A DNA stretch of 64,000 bases from Flaccisagitta enflata (GCA_965153355.1 OZ231127.1:25544001-25608000), one strand, 5' to 3'; counted from the stretch's first letter, positions 12,434-24,700 are shown. The notes: generated by a model from the sequence alone, not told the origin. Made by a program: numbers and translations.

Positions 12434-12703
12434 CTTTTTAGATGCGTCCGTCTATAAGAGGGTTTGTCCATACGTCGGTATTTCCGTCCGTTACACAAGT
12501 GCCAAAACCGCGTTCCTCGGTTGTTTTTGACCACGATGAGATCCTATACTGAATCAAATGATCGACAAACATGTTTTGAAGGCTTCCTTTACTACTCTTG
12601 TCGTTTCATCTGTCTGTCTGTCCATCTGTCTCTCCATATATGTCACATGTTCAATACACACAGAGACACAACCCGGACGCATCTTTGCCCGGTCGGGCTT
12701 GTT
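12434..12703 (+). mobile_element. HINE-like element, AGATGCGTCC arm
   Basis: Left arm AGATGCGTCCG at 12440-12450 and distal arm CGGACGCATCT at 12674-12684 are an exact 11-base inverted pair. The local right arm is reduced to TCT before CTATAAGAGG-like sequence, so the hairpin is collapsed while the long-range pair is intact. Confidence 0.7.
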
Positions 12704-13122
12704 ACTGTCATAGAAGTGATAGAACCTCCTTTCTTGGTACGTTTTTTGCACGTTCATATGCATTTGTGTCCGTTCGTTCATCGGTCACGCTGAAATCAAC
12801 AAGCGTTCTTATTAACCTACTAGGCCTCGTTTTATGTAATGTTGTGATACTCTTTTTTTCAGAATGTATTAAAGATTGAGCCTTCTTCCACTCCTTCAAT
12901 ACTACTACTGAACCCAAGCCCCGCTCGGAGACCAACGGAGAAAGTGTTGGTGTCGATAAACAAAACTGATTTTGTATTCCGACTCCGATTTTGTACTCGC
13001 GTATGCGCATAGACTATGCCTTGGACCACAATAGTGGCATGGTCACAATCGTATTCACAATTCCGTTTTTAACGCATGAACGAGTATTTGCCTCTATGAG
13101 ACTGTGTGCTCTCTGGCGTGAA
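12704..13122. other. No gene seen
   Basis: Ordinary composition, short frames only. Confidence 0.35.
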
Positions 13123-13123
13123 A

Positions 13124-13211
<88 letters not shown>

Positions 13212-13487
13212 ATGACCAAGAGAAAGGAAAAGAGAAGAAATATTCAATGGGATTTTTTGCATTTCCGTCAATTTTCCCTGATATTAAATGAGTTTTGGCA
13301 TCTTGGACGGACGGACGGACGGTCGTACGAACAGCTCTGTGTTCTACAGGACTATGACTTCGGGTCCGCTGCCCAAAAAAAGAAAGAAAGAAAGAAAGCA
13401 AGCAAGCAAGCAAGCAATAAAGAAAGCAAGAAAGAAAGAAAGAAAGAAAGAAAGCAAGAAAGCAAGAAAGAAAGAAAGAAAGAAAGC

Positions 13488-13531
<44 letters not shown>

Positions 13532-13532
13532 G

Positions 13533-13623
<91 letters not shown>

Positions 13624-13626
13624 AGA
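13123..13626. repeat. Two (GAAA)n arrays with a ~165-bp spacer
   Basis: 13123-13212 and 13377-13626. The second begins with mixed GAAA/GCAA units that become pure to the right. Confidence 0.95.
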
Positions 13627-14042
13627 GTTTAAAAGTGTGTCTTGGGGGGTTGATAATGGTCGCGTAAGATGAAATCGGTGGTTGTTGTGGTTGTTCTTTT
13701 ATTTCTGTTTAATTTTTTTGGTGTGAATTTGGTCATTGACCTCGTAGGTTGTGCAATAACCACTGTGTAGCACTCTCCAGTTTTATGGGGCGTAAAAGAA
13801 ATGGGCACGCGTTCTCCATTTCTTTTCTTTTTTTTCCACGTGGCTAAATTCAATATGAATGCCAAAACTCGGTTCAGGACGCAGAGAATAAAAAAGGGGT
13901 ACAGTTTATCTTTTGAGATTAAGTGGGCTTTTTTTTTCCTTCTTTTTTTCTCTTGTTATTTACTTGGTCGGTGCCGCTTCGAGGAAGGTTTTGCGAGTCC
14001 TCGGAAGGTGGACCCCGGATTAGGACTCAGGTCTCACAACGC

Positions 14043-14046
<4 letters not shown>

Positions 14047-14133
<87 letters not shown>

Positions 14134-14347
14134 TGGAGAGACAGAGACAGAGACAGAGAGAGAGACAGAGACAGAGACAGAGACAGAGACAGACAGAGAC
14201 AAAGAGAGACAGAGACAGAGACAGAGAGGAGGAGAATCAACAGATTGGAAAGAAAGCTTTTTTTCCGAGATGCCCGATGACCAAAGTGTAAACATCGTTG
14301 ATCAGCGATCAGTCTTGACAGGATCAGGTCTGGTCAACGGATGTGAT

Positions 14348-14436
<89 letters not shown>
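14047..14436. repeat. (GA)n, (GACA)n and a second (GA)n
   Basis: GA from 14047, GACAGA mixed units to about 14229, about 120 bp of unique sequence, then GA from 14350 to 14436. Confidence 0.95.
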
Positions 14437-14440
<4 letters not shown>

Positions 14441-14552
14441 ATGGTGATACCGATGAATTGTCGATTGCTGGCAATCGTCCAATCCGATCCGCGATCTGTG
14501 TGTTTTCTTCCTGACATGTTTTTAAGACTTGTTGTTGTTCTTGGACAAAGAC

Positions 14553-14605
14553 GATGTCGATGACGATGTCGATGTCGATGTCGATGTCGATGACGATGAC
14601 GGGAT
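14553..14605. repeat. Short (GATGTC)n tract
   Basis: About nine hexanucleotide units, GATGTC and GATGAC. Confidence 0.8.
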
Positions 14606-14731
14606 GAAGGTGTGAATCATTGATTACGGACAATTGAAGAGGTCACCACTTCTTTTCCCGTTTGAGTCAATCCCCGATTGGTCTGCATGATTCAAGACTA
14701 TTGTTGTGTTGCGACATTTCTTGTCGATTCA

Positions 14732-14860
<129 letters not shown>

Positions 14861-14949
14861 TGTTGTTGTGGTTTATTTGTTCGGTGACAATCTTTGTCAG
14901 AATACCGCCATTTTCCCGCCAAATTTCCCCGCGTTGAAGAGTCATGCGT

Positions 14950-15816
14950 GATGGCACAACTTTTTATACATATACATGTGCTTTATTGAATAAAGCCTTT
15001 ATTTTGAGCAAATGTAAGTTCATGAATTGATGATTCAGAGACAGGTATTTTCAGGTGCATGGGTATCTATGACCAAAGTTGGATGACTGATTTCTATGTG
15101 TGAATATTGGACAAAGAACTTGAGACTCAAAGTCGACTTCTTAAGCTGACAAGTGGACAGACCAAAGAACCTCTTAAAACACTAGAAAAACCTTCTTTTT
15201 TTAGATAAGACTGAGGATGGAAGACGCGGATTCAAGTGTGGTGAGCCCAAATCATAAAAGGGATAGAAAAAGTCAAGAGTGTGAAGACTAATGTCAGAAA
15301 CAGAAGAGAGAAACCATTCATTAGGGCATATCATCCCACATGAGAAAGAATTACAAGGCAACAGACCAACCAATTGATGGACGGACCATCAGGCAGACGA
15401 AAGCTTTTCAAGTGATGCTCATGTACGTGCCAGGAATTTGAAGGGCCTCGTTGAGGTACGACGGACCGAAAAACCGTCTGATTAACCAAACAGTAGGCTG
15501 TGCGTAACCAACTAAACAATTGACAGACAAAACGATCCATAGAGATGCGAAGATGCATTTCAAGAATAAGATGGCGAAAGCGCTAAGAGCGTGATGGCAG
15601 ATTTGAGAGTCATCCATCAACTCCCGAAAATTTGGGGCCATTAATAGAGAAGTAAACGAAAAAATTTTTTTTTCTCCAGACCCCCAATAAACGGTGCAGA
15701 TGTATTCAGTATTGCAAGGGCTTTCATTTAATACCTCGTGACAAATATCTTATTGTATTTTGTGTCCTTGTGACCATATCATTGTGGTTTCTCCCTATTG
15801 GGCGTTTCTGCCTACT
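14950..15816. other. No gene seen
   Basis: Ordinary sequence with short frames. ACGGACCATC and GGCCTCGTT near 15382-15455 might be relics of a HINE-like copy, but this is too weak to call. Confidence 0.3.
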
Positions 15817-16003
15817 TTTTTGTTGCGGACACGCGATTTTATAAGCCACTTTTCAGTCCGTCGGTCCGTCCGTCCGTCCGTCCGTCCGTCCGTCCGTCCG
15901 TCCGTCCGTCCCTCCGTCCATCGGTAACAAAGTCACTTTTCCAGGTTTTCTGCTCCTGCCCACCCGTCCGCGACTAATGCTGCCATGTATACGGCCTTGT
16001 TTT
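15817..16003 (+). mobile_element. HINE-like element with a long GTCC tract
   Basis: Hairpin GTTGCGGACACGCGATT, CTTTTCAGTCC, about 15 GTCC units, distal arm GTCCGCGACT, end TACGGCCTTGTT. Confidence 0.75.
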
Positions 16004-16235
16004 TGTTTACTTATTTTCTCCATGAGCTATCTTATGAACGGGATTTGCCAAAAAAGACCAAAAATACATATTTTTATTAGTTTAAAAGGTTAACTACACA
16101 ATTCTTTCATATAAAATGAGATTTGAGGCATCTTCATTAAAAAGAAGGCATAAATCAGTGATGCAAATACAAATACTGTGAAAAAGCCTAGTCGTAAAAA
16201 AAAAAAAATCTGAAAAGAATAAGGGTCCGGGCCAG

Positions 16236-16340
16236 ATAGTCAAACAGCAATGCTAAATGGTGATGCCAAACGACGATGCCAAACGGCGACATCAAACGGC
16301 GACGCCAACGCCAAACAGTGATGCTAAATGGCATCACCAA
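16236..16340. repeat. ~15-bp minisatellite (GATGCCAAACGGC type)
   Basis: About seven diverged units. Confidence 0.65.
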
Positions 16341-16354
16341 ATAGAAATAGCAAT

Positions 16355-17240
16355 GTTCTTTTATTTAGGGACTCCATACCTAGTTTTAACCAAATTGGTT
16401 GAAAAATGTCAAAGTTATGCAAGTTTTTAGTCGCGGACTCTACACCTTGCCGTGTTGGTTGGTTGGTCCGTTGGTCCGTCCGTTTGTCCGTCGGTTGGTC
16501 GGTCACATTTCTAAATTGCGAGCGGTTTTTGCATTACTGCTCCTGCCCAACCGTCCGCGACTGGATTGCCGTGTATCCGGCCTTGGTCACATTTAAGCCA
16601 GTAAGCTGGTTGGGTGTTAGGTCTGTTTGGCCACTTAGCATGCTCAAATGCATCTAAATCACATACACATGTTCGAGTCCTCACATTTAGAGACTCCATA
16701 CCAAATTTCAACCAAATTGGTTGAAAAATGCCAAAGTTATCCACGTTTTTCAATTTTAGGCTAGTAGGCTGGTTGGGTGATAGGCCAGTTTGGCCATTTA
16801 GCATGCTCAAATGCATATAGATTACATACACATGTTGAGTCCTTCCATTTAGAGACTCCATACCAATATTCAATCAAATCGCTTGAAAAATGACTATGTT
16901 GTACACGTTTTTTTACTTTTAGGCTGGTAGGCTGGTTGGGTTGTAGGCAGGTTTGGCCAGTTAGCATGCTCGAATGCATATAAACCACATACACACGTTG
17001 AGTTCTTCCATTTAGAGACTCCATACCAAATTTCAACCAAATTGGTTGAAAAATATTGAAGTTATGCATGTTTTTCACTTTTTGGTCAGTAGGCTAGTTG
17101 GGTGGTAGGCCGGTTTGGCCAGTTAGCATGCTCAAATGCATATAAATCACATACACATGTTGAGTCCATCCATTTAGAGACTCCATACCAAATTTCAACC
17201 AAATCAGTTGAAAAATGGCACATTTTTCACTTTAGGTCGG
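16355..17240. repeat. ~163-bp tandem repeat, four to five units, interrupted
   Basis: Each unit contains GGTTGGGTGRTAGGCC, TTAGCATGCTCAAATGCAT, ACATACACATGTTGAGTCC and TTTAGAGACTCCATACC. Units differ by about 10-15%. The first is split by the HINE-like element at 16425-16586. Confidence 0.85.
16425..16586 (+). mobile_element. HINE-like element, subfamily C, inside the 163-bp array
   Basis: Left arm AGTCGCGGAC and distal arm GTCCGCGACT are exact complements. The right hairpin arm is deleted (AGTCGCGGACTCTACACC), as if recombination between arms had collapsed the hairpin. Confidence 0.8.
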
Positions 17241-17935
17241 AAGGCTGGTTGGGCCGGTTGGGTTGGTGGGATCAAAACATACGCAAAGGATGTAAAGCAG
17301 CATACCCTATTACAAGTTCCCTCCAAATATGAAGCAAATCAGTCAAGGCGTTCAATAGTTAGCCCATGCTTTTAAGATGATTTATACGCTTGTTCAAAAT
17401 CATATGCTGTTTATTTTTTTTATGGCGTCTCAGGGCGCGGTCGTGGAGCGGATATGAAAAGAGATTTGAACTCACCGTGGTTTGGAGATAATTCCCCTAG
17501 CTTGGTTTAGCTTAGCCGGGCCTTTTTTAGTCACAGTAATCTTTTCTTTGGGGGCCTTTCATCTAAGAGAATTTTCGCACAATTTTCACAGGGAAAAAAA
17601 CTCACTGTAGTGTTATATTGATAGAATATGATGCAATTTCACTAGATTTTATCATTATTACGTTATATTTATCCCTTGAAACGTTTTGGATCCCAATATA
17701 AAAAATTCCGATGCGGATTTTTTGCTTGCATCTCCTGGAATTGAAGCTACGTTTCTATCCCTACCATTAAATTAGAAAACGTTCACGCGGCTGAAATACC
17801 GAGTGTCATTTGGCCAGTTTGGCCGGTCAATGTTCATCCTTACAAATATGTGATATGATTCATGGCGACACAGAAACAGGCATGCTCCGTAAAAAGGGTT
17901 ACGCGAGTAAAGAAAAACTAGTCAACCAGTTACGC
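17241..17935. other. No gene seen
   Basis: Ordinary composition, short frames, no clear repeats. Confidence 0.35.
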
Positions 17936-18147
17936 GGGGTAACCGTATCGTCGCGGACGGGTGGGCAGGGTCGCACAACCCTCTTTCACACCCCCTTACA
18001 CAAACAAAACCGCAGTATCTAAAATGCGCTTTTTCACACTTTTCAACTCCATCATCAATTCATCATGGACCCACGGACCGAAGGACTCGCGGACCAAAAA
18101 AACGGACGGACAAAGCTTCATATAGAGTCGCAAGACCGCGACTAAAA
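17936..18147 (-). mobile_element. HINE-like element, subfamily B relative
   Basis: GTAACCGTATCGTCGCGGAC with GGGTGGGCAGG at the distal end; GGACGGACAAAGC and AGAGTCGCAAGACCGCGACT with an A-run at the hairpin end. Confidence 0.7.
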
Positions 18148-18395
18148 ATGACAATGAAAGAATGAATGATGCAAGTCAACCACTGAAAAGAAATGAATCT
18201 TAATTGACAAACTTATCAAATCGAAATGATGTCACACGGCGTACTTCGGTTTAAACCAGACCTAAGGCGAGTCTAGTCAGTGAATTCAGAAACGAACTGC
18301 GAATCTAAACGTGAAGATCGAGGGATAGGAGAGCATCCGTCCTTAAAGAAGTTTTCTCATTGCACAAGAGGCTCCTTTAGAGTTGTTAAGACTTT

Positions 18396-18396
<1 letters not shown>

Positions 18397-18443
<47 letters not shown>
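18397..18443. repeat. (CT)n microsatellite
   Basis: Pure CT. Confidence 0.95.
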
Positions 18444-18448
<5 letters not shown>

Positions 18449-18626
18449 TTTTTTATGTATTTTTTTTTCAGGAATTTTTTCTTCACTCACTTCCTCTTCC
18501 ACCTCTGCCTCACCTCTTCCTCTTCCTTCTCCTCCTCCTCCTTATAGGGAAGTGAGGGTGAGTCGACCAGTGGGTGAATTTCGCTTCCAGATTTATGCAA
18601 ATCTCTATCTTCTTGAGTTTGTATCT

Positions 18627-18765
18627 CTTTTTAGTCGCGTGTACGCGACTGTATAAGACGCTTTTCGGTCGGTCGGTCGGTCGACTGGTCATACGTTTGT
18701 CTTCAGGGGGTTTGTAAACGGCCCCTGCCTACTCGCACGCGACGTTCATGGTTGTCCTTGTTTTG
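18627..18765 (+). mobile_element. Short HINE-like element
   Basis: Hairpin AGTCGCGTGTACGCGACT, CTTTTCGGTCGGTCGG, distal GCACGCGACG, end GGTTGTCCTTGTTTT. At about 139 bp it is near the minimum size seen here. Confidence 0.75.
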
Positions 18766-19431
18766 TACCGACCCACTTCTCCCCTCCGCCGCCTCTCTCT
18801 CTCTCTCTCTCTCTCTTTTTCATATGCATATGTAAACGGTCTTCAAGTAGAGCACAGACCTGTTATTGAATGGTAATGATATGCATGAACGCATCTGTTT
18901 TTGATGTTTGACAAGGAACTGGTAAATTATTTATGCTCAGTCCGTCAAAACAAACAGTAAAAGATAACAATTTGATAACTCAAGATTGGCTCCAGCAAAC
19001 ACCGAAGCAACACACAGTAATTTTACATGAAAAATAAGTAGCCATAGCGGTCATTTCAATGGTCAAATTTTCTAAGTTCATGTCATCAATTGACTCGTCT
19101 AGGGGCCAAGTCCAAAAAGAAATTCTCAAAAATCTTGTTTTAAAGCGTTTTTACAGACGGTTTCCCATATTGTTTCTCTCTCAATTCACATACAAAGTAA
19201 TGGAAATCCAAATTCGCTCATAAAAGTTACAGGATTTTCTAGGATTTTGGAAAATATGTATTTTCCTTGTTTCTCTCTAGTTCCAATTCACTCTCCGGAT
19301 TTAACTGTATTGCGCGTAATTGCGCTTTTGAGTTTGAAAGGAGATATAAGCAAAAGTTGATTTACGATATCATACAAATTAGCATGAAGCATAACTTATG
19401 ATATTTGAAGTAGAGGCAGCGTTTTCATTAA
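18766..19431. other. No gene seen
   Basis: Contains a short CT run near 18796-18815. Otherwise AT-rich sequence with short frames. Confidence 0.35.
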
Positions 19432-19575
<144 letters not shown>

Positions 19576-19587
19576 GAATTGAAAAGA

Positions 19588-19757
19588 CACAAGGCCAGAT
19601 ACACGGCTACCAAAGTCGCGTGCTGGTGGGCAGGGGCCATATTTGAGATCACAAGACCATTTGGGCAGGAGCAGTGAGGTACAAAAATAAAAATCATAAA
19701 AGAAGTAGTGTATTCAACTGACCAACCGACGGACAAAGCGTGCACGTGACTAAAATA
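19588..19757 (-). mobile_element. HINE-like element, subfamily A
   Basis: ACAAGGCCAGATACACGGCT, AAAGTCGCGTGC, ACCGACGGACAAAGCG, and a damaged hairpin end GTGCACGTGACTAAAA. Confidence 0.75.
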
Positions 19758-19805
19758 AAAATAAAAAACATAATGCCATTTGGGAGATCGAGGTGGGCAA
19801 GGGCA

Positions 19806-20107
19806 TTTTTAGTTGCAGACACGTGACTCTACACCTTGCCGTGTCGGTCGGTAGGTTGGTAGGTTGGTCCGTTTTGAATTCCGAGTGGTTTTTGCATTAC
19901 TGCTCCTGCCCAACCATCCGCGACTGGATTGCCGTGTATCCGGCCTTGTTTTTGGTTGCGGACACACAACTCTATAAGAGCCTTTGTCCGTCCGTCTGTC
20001 CGTCAGTTGATCCATCGGCGTGCATGAGTCGAAAAGTGTGAAACCGCGCATTTCCGCCCCTGCCCAACCGTCCACAACTGGTATGGCTGTGTATCCGGCC
20101 TTGTTTC
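19806..20107 (+). mobile_element. Two HINE-like elements in direct tandem (subfamily C then B)
   Basis: The first ends CCGGCCTTGTT at 19950 and the second starts TTTGGTTGCGGACAC at once. In the second, both the right arm and distal arm read CACAACT instead of CGCAACT, so the two direct copies share the same change. Confidence 0.8.
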
Positions 20108-20187
20108 ATACTTTTGCCATCTTGATCTTTCTCTGGCGTTATGTTAAAACCGCAAAATTTAAAACTGACAAAATGAAGAAACATCGG

Positions 20188-20366
20188 TATCTTTTTAGTT
20201 GCGGACACACAACTCCTTCTGTCCGTCCGTCTGTCAGTATGTCTGTGAGCACCAGTTGAATGGTAGGAAAACGAGTGTTTTAGAAGCTTTTTGTTTATGT
20301 GTGTATGGGAATGGGGATGCCCATCCATCCCCAACGATATTGTGACCCCACGTCATTTGTTTTAAG
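20188..20366 (+). mobile_element. HINE-like element, subfamily E
   Basis: The hairpin AGTTGCGGACACACAACT is followed by a GTCCGTCC tract, but the distal end is ACGATATTGTGACCCCACGT, then CATTTGTTTT, in place of the GTATCCGGCC end. The same end occurs inverted at 25262. Confidence 0.65.
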
Positions 20367-20693
20367 ATATCATAAAAATATACAGACCATTGCATTGCTG
20401 ATTCTCTAGTGAGCCGAGGCTCAGAGCTGTAAAATTCACATTAGTTACATTCGCATATTGTAGTACAGCTTTCCAGAATATGTTAAATGTTTTCTAGAAC
20501 ATCAGTATAAAAAAAAAAAAACAAAATTGGAATTAATTAGAACATCATAGTTTCCTTTCTCTAGGGCAAAGCAGGTCCGCAAAATCAGATTTAGCTTTTT
20601 TATAGAGTAAAGAAGATGAGTGATAACTATGTGCACAGTCTGAAGGAACTAATAAGTCAAAAAATGAAATATGGAGGTGGGAGGGACGGCGGC

Positions 20694-22375
20694 CTTGTGC
20701 AGGATCCAGGGCACTGTGTAGGTGAATTGGTGGTGATAGGGGGGTGATAGGGGGGTGACGGGTACTTATTTTTTGTGGTGGTGGGATCCGGGGCACTGTG
20801 TAGGTGAATTGGTGGTGATAGGGGTGATAGGGGGTGACGGGTACTTATTTTTGTGGTGATCCGGGCACTGTGGTGAATTGGTGGTGATAGGGGGTGATAG
20901 GGGGTGACGGGTACTTATTTTTTGTGGTGGTGGGATCTAGGCACTGTGTAGGTGAATTGGTGGTGATAGGGTGATAGGGGGTGATTTGGTACTTATTTTT
21001 TGTGGTGGGATCCGGGGCACTGTGTAGGTGAATTGGTGGTGATAGTGATAGGGGTGATTGGTACTTATTTTTGTGGTGGTGGGATCCGGGAACTGTGTAG
21101 GTGAATTGGTGGTGATAGGGGGTGATAGGGGGTGATGGGTACTTATTTTTGTGGTGGTGGGATCCGGGGCACTGTGTAGGTGAATTGTGGTGATAGGGGT
21201 GATAGGGGTGACGGGTACTTATTTTTGTGGTGGTGGGATCCGGGCACTGTGTAGGTGAATTGGTGGTGATAGGGGTGATAGGGGTGACGGGTACTTATTT
21301 TTGTGGTAGTGGGATCCGGGGCACTGTGTAGGTGAATTGGTGGTGATAGGGGGGTGATAGGGGGGTGACGGGTACTTATTTTTTGTGGTGGTGGGATCCG
21401 GGGCACTGTGTAGGTGAATTGGTGGTGATAGGGGGGTGATAGGGGGGTGACGGGTACTTATTTTTTGTGGTGGTGGGATCCGGGGCACTGTGTAGGTGAA
21501 TTGGTGGTGATAGGGGGGTGATAGGGGGGTGACGGGTACTTATTTTTTGTGGTGGTGGGATCCGGGGCACTGTGTAGGTGAATTGGTGGTGATAGGGGGG
21601 TGATAGGGGGGTGACGGGTACTTATTTTTTGTGGTGGTGGGATCCGGGGCACTGTGTAGGTGAATTGGTGGTGATAGGGGGGTGTTAGGGGGTGACGGGT
21701 ACTTATTTTTTGTGGTGGTGGGATCCGGGGCACTGTGTAGGTGAATTGGTGGTGATAGGGGAGTGACGGGTACTTATTTTTTGTGGTGGTGGGATCCGGG
21801 GCACTGTGTAGGTGAATTGGTGGTGATAGGGGGGTGATAGGGGGGTGACGGGTACTTATTTTTTGTGGTGGTGGGATCCGGGGCACTGTGTAGGTGAATT
21901 GGTGGTGATAGGGGGGTGATAGGGGGGTGACGGCACTTATTTGTGGTGGTGGGATCCGGGCACTGTGTAGGTGAATTGGTGGTGATAGGGGTGATAGGGG
22001 GTGACGGTACTTATTTTTTGTGGTGGTGGGATCCGGGGCACTGTGTAGGTGAATTGGTGGTGATAGGGGGGTGATAGGGGGGTGACGGGTACTTATTTTT
22101 TGTGGTGGTGGGATCCGGGGCACTGTGTAGGTGAATTGGTGGTGATAGGGGGGTGATAGGGGGGTGACGGGTACTTATTTTTTGTGGTGGTGGGATCCGG
22201 GGCACTGTGTAGGTGAATTGGTGGTGATAGGGGGGTGATAGGGGGGTGACGGGTACTTATTTTTTGTGGTGGTGGGATCCGGGGCACTGTGTAGGTGAAT
22301 TGGTGGTGATAGGGGGGTGATAGGGGGGTGACGGGTACTTATTTTTTGTGGTGGTGGGATCTGGGGCACTGTGCA
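20694..22375. repeat. 82-bp satellite array, ~21 units
   Basis: Each unit has ATCCGGGGCACTGTGTAGG, TGAATTGGTGGTGATAGG, a variable G-run, GACGGGTACTTATTTTT and GTGGTGGTGG. Central and right units (from about 21320) are almost identical and exactly 82 bp. Left-hand units are shorter and diverged, which fits homogenisation spreading from the right. On the reverse strand the unit is open in all frames; 82 is 1 modulo 3, so long Pro/His-rich frames arise without selection. Confidence 0.95.
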
Positions 22376-22727
22376 ACAGCCATGCACCTGTTTCTAGCTA
22401 AAAAATTGTCCAGAGCATTGTTTGCGCCTGGAAAATTCGAGAACACGTTAGGTTTGGTGTTCCTAGGAAGGGACCAGGCCCAGTACGCTGAGTCAAACTT
22501 GGTTATTTTCATCTCACCACCATGATCAATGGCTCATTTTGTAGATCTCTGTAAATATATCTCACAGCAGAAAGCTGACTATAGTGAGTTTCCTAAACCC
22601 TCTGTCGCAGAGCTTTCAAAAAAAAGAAGGAAAACAGTAATAACTATTTCTAACATCTGTTTTAAATTTCTTTTGCATTATTGATTTTTTTTTCAATCTC
22701 ATTCTGTGTCATTCATTTCTTTTTCAA

Positions 22728-23108
22728 TTTTTAGTCGCGGACACGCAACTCTACACCTTGCCGTGTCGGCCGGTAGATTGGTAGGCCGGTCCGTCTGTCG
22801 GTCCATCCGTCCGTCCGTCCATCTGTCACATTTTTTAATTCCAAGTGGTTTTTGCATTACTGCTCCTACCCAACCGTCCGCGACTGGATTGCCGTGTATC
22901 CGGCCTTGTTTTTTAGTCGGGTGCAACGCGACTCTACACCCTGCTTTGTCGGTCCATCCGTTGGTCCGTTGGTCACTAGTTTTTTTGGTTTTTGCGGTCC
23001 TTGGCCTCCCTGCTCCTGCCTAAGTGATGAAGGGAGTCAGGGGACCTAAAACAAAGCCCCTACCCACCCGCACACAACGGGGATAGCCGTGTATCTGGCC
23101 TTGTTTTT
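22728..23108 (+). mobile_element. Two HINE-like elements in direct tandem (subfamily C then A)
   Basis: First: AGTCGCGGAC left arm with GTCCGCGACT distal arm, ending at about 22910. Second: left arm AGTCGGGTGC, right ACGCGACT, distal GCACACAACG, end GTATCTGGCCTTGTT. Confidence 0.8.
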
Positions 23109-23289
23109 TATAATTTCATTTTATATCAATCGTTTTCTTTACAAATTTCGTAAGTTGGAGATATTACATTTTATTGAAAAAAAAAACCAAACTCAATACT
23201 TGGCTCTTGTTGTATGGGACTTGAATGGTATTACCTATGCTTTCATATACGGATAAATTTATCCTTCTTAACCTCTTTCATTCACCCCC

Positions 23290-24230
23290 TTCGAAGCTGA
23301 AAGTCTAGCCGACAGACCAAACAACCAACCAACAGAGCAAGGTGTAGAGTCGCATACACGCAACTAAGAATGTTAGTCCCATGAAATCTGTCAGATTGAG
23401 ATTCGAATCAACTGTACCAACATTGAGACCTACATCCGGGCCTCAAGGTTCAAACTCCAACCTAGAGGCTGAAATCCCTGCCTCAAAACTCAGATTCCAC
23501 TCTCGAGACTCTAACTCAGTCTCGAAACTCAAACTCCAGTCTATAGACTCAAATTTCAGTCCCAAGCCCCAAACATAGCCTCGAGACTCAAATCTCTTTG
23601 AGGCTCAAATCCCAGCTTTAAGACTCAAAATCCGACCTCAAGGCTCACATCCCTGCCACAAGGCTTACTCTCTTGCCTAAAGGCTTAAATCACCACTTTG
23701 AGACATAAATCCTCACTTTGAGGCTCAAATCCAACATTTAACTGGAAGCGTAAATACCCACCTCAAGGTTCAAGTCAAGGCTCAAATGCTCACCTTGAGG
23801 TTCAAATTCCTTCCTCAAGGTTTAGATCCTTGCCTCAAGGCTTAAATTTCAGCCTCAGGGCTCAGTTTCTTGCTATGCAGCTAAAATATCTTCTAGGGTG
23901 CGTCTGCATTGACCGTCATATTTGGATATTTTATCTGGATATCAATATCCGGATATTCTACATAGTGAATTTACCGAATTTTCTATATTTAATATCCGGA
24001 TAATAATATCCAAGTAGAATATCCGAATAAGCTGATTAATGCAGACACACCTTTTAAATCCCAGCCACAAGACCTTATCTCGAGGCTCAAATCCCACCAT
24101 TAAAGCTCTGATTCCACCTTTGATGCTTCAACCCAAGCCTCCATGCTCAAATTCAAGCCAATTAGAAGTCACCAGCCTCTTTAAGGCCACTGCCCCTCTC
24201 ACTTCCAGATCCTAACTTAGAGGGGGTTTG
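23290..24230. repeat. ~20-bp minisatellite (CTCAAATCCCAGCCTCAAGG type), diverged, with insertions
   Basis: Poorly conserved units from about 23380. It resembles the better preserved arrays at 32.7-33.1 and 40.6-41.0 kb, and like them has the word TATGCTTTCA upstream (about 23238) and GGCCACTGCCCCTCTCAC downstream. A HINE-like hairpin end lies at about 23290-23370 and a MITE at 23897-24051. Confidence 0.7.
23897..24051. mobile_element. 155-bp MITE with ATATCCGGATAT palindromes
   Basis: Terminal inverted repeats GGTGCGTCTGCATTGA and TTAATGCAGACACACC differ at two positions. The interior is almost entirely variants of ATATCCGGATAT. No clear target duplication; it sits inside the 20-bp minisatellite. 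Confidence 0.7.
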
Positions 24231-24264
24231 TACTTCTGGTCACTGATCACAACATTTCAACGGG

Positions 24265-24507
24265 CCACGAAACTTTACTCCTTGCCGTGTCAATCCGTCT
24301 GTCCGTTGGTCCATCTCACATATTTATTCACTGGCTAAGCAACGGCTAAGTGACGCGAAATCTGCTGAAATCGATTTCTGGGCATTACAGCCCCTGCTTA
24401 GGCACATTACAGCCCCGCCCACCTACAAACTGCCCCTGCCCACCCGCATTGCTGCCCCCTGCCCACCGCCAGCAACTACTTGTTGGATGTGTATCCAGCC
24501 TTGTTTA
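24265..24507 (+). mobile_element. Degenerate HINE-like element
   Basis: Damaged hairpin, CTCCTTGCCGTGTC and TCCGTCTGTCCGTTGG, then several CTGCCCACC repeats and end GTGTATCCAGCCTTGTTT. Confidence 0.6.
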
Positions 24508-24516
24508 ATTGCGAGC

Positions 24517-24700
24517 GGTTTTTGGGCAGCGGCCCCAAAGGGCCCCCTCAACACGTCTGGAAATTTCCCCCCTGTGTCCTACAGGACATCGGCCCTTTGA
24601 GGCCGCTGCCCTGCTCTTAATCCACTACTTCACTTGATCACTTCAAGCAGGGCATCCGGCACCGCTGACCATGTGCGATCCTTGGATGACTAGTTTAATT
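24517..24700. repeat. Fragment of the GGGCAGCGGCCCC palindrome element
   Basis: GGGCAGCGGCCCCAAAGGGCCC and GGCCCTTTGAGGCCGCTGCCC face each other about 60 bp apart, followed by CACCGCTGACCAT, a word shared with the fuller copies at 32.6 and 40.5 kb. No 20-bp array is present between the ends here. Confidence 0.6.

Noticed and set aside
20694-22375. CRISPR-like appearance of a regular array
   Set aside because: The whole 82-bp unit is repeated with no variable spacers, and the context is eukaryotic.
20545-22387. Up to 221-codon minus-strand Pro/His-rich frames
   Set aside because: The 82-bp satellite lacks stops in all minus frames, so open length reflects repeat number and not selection.
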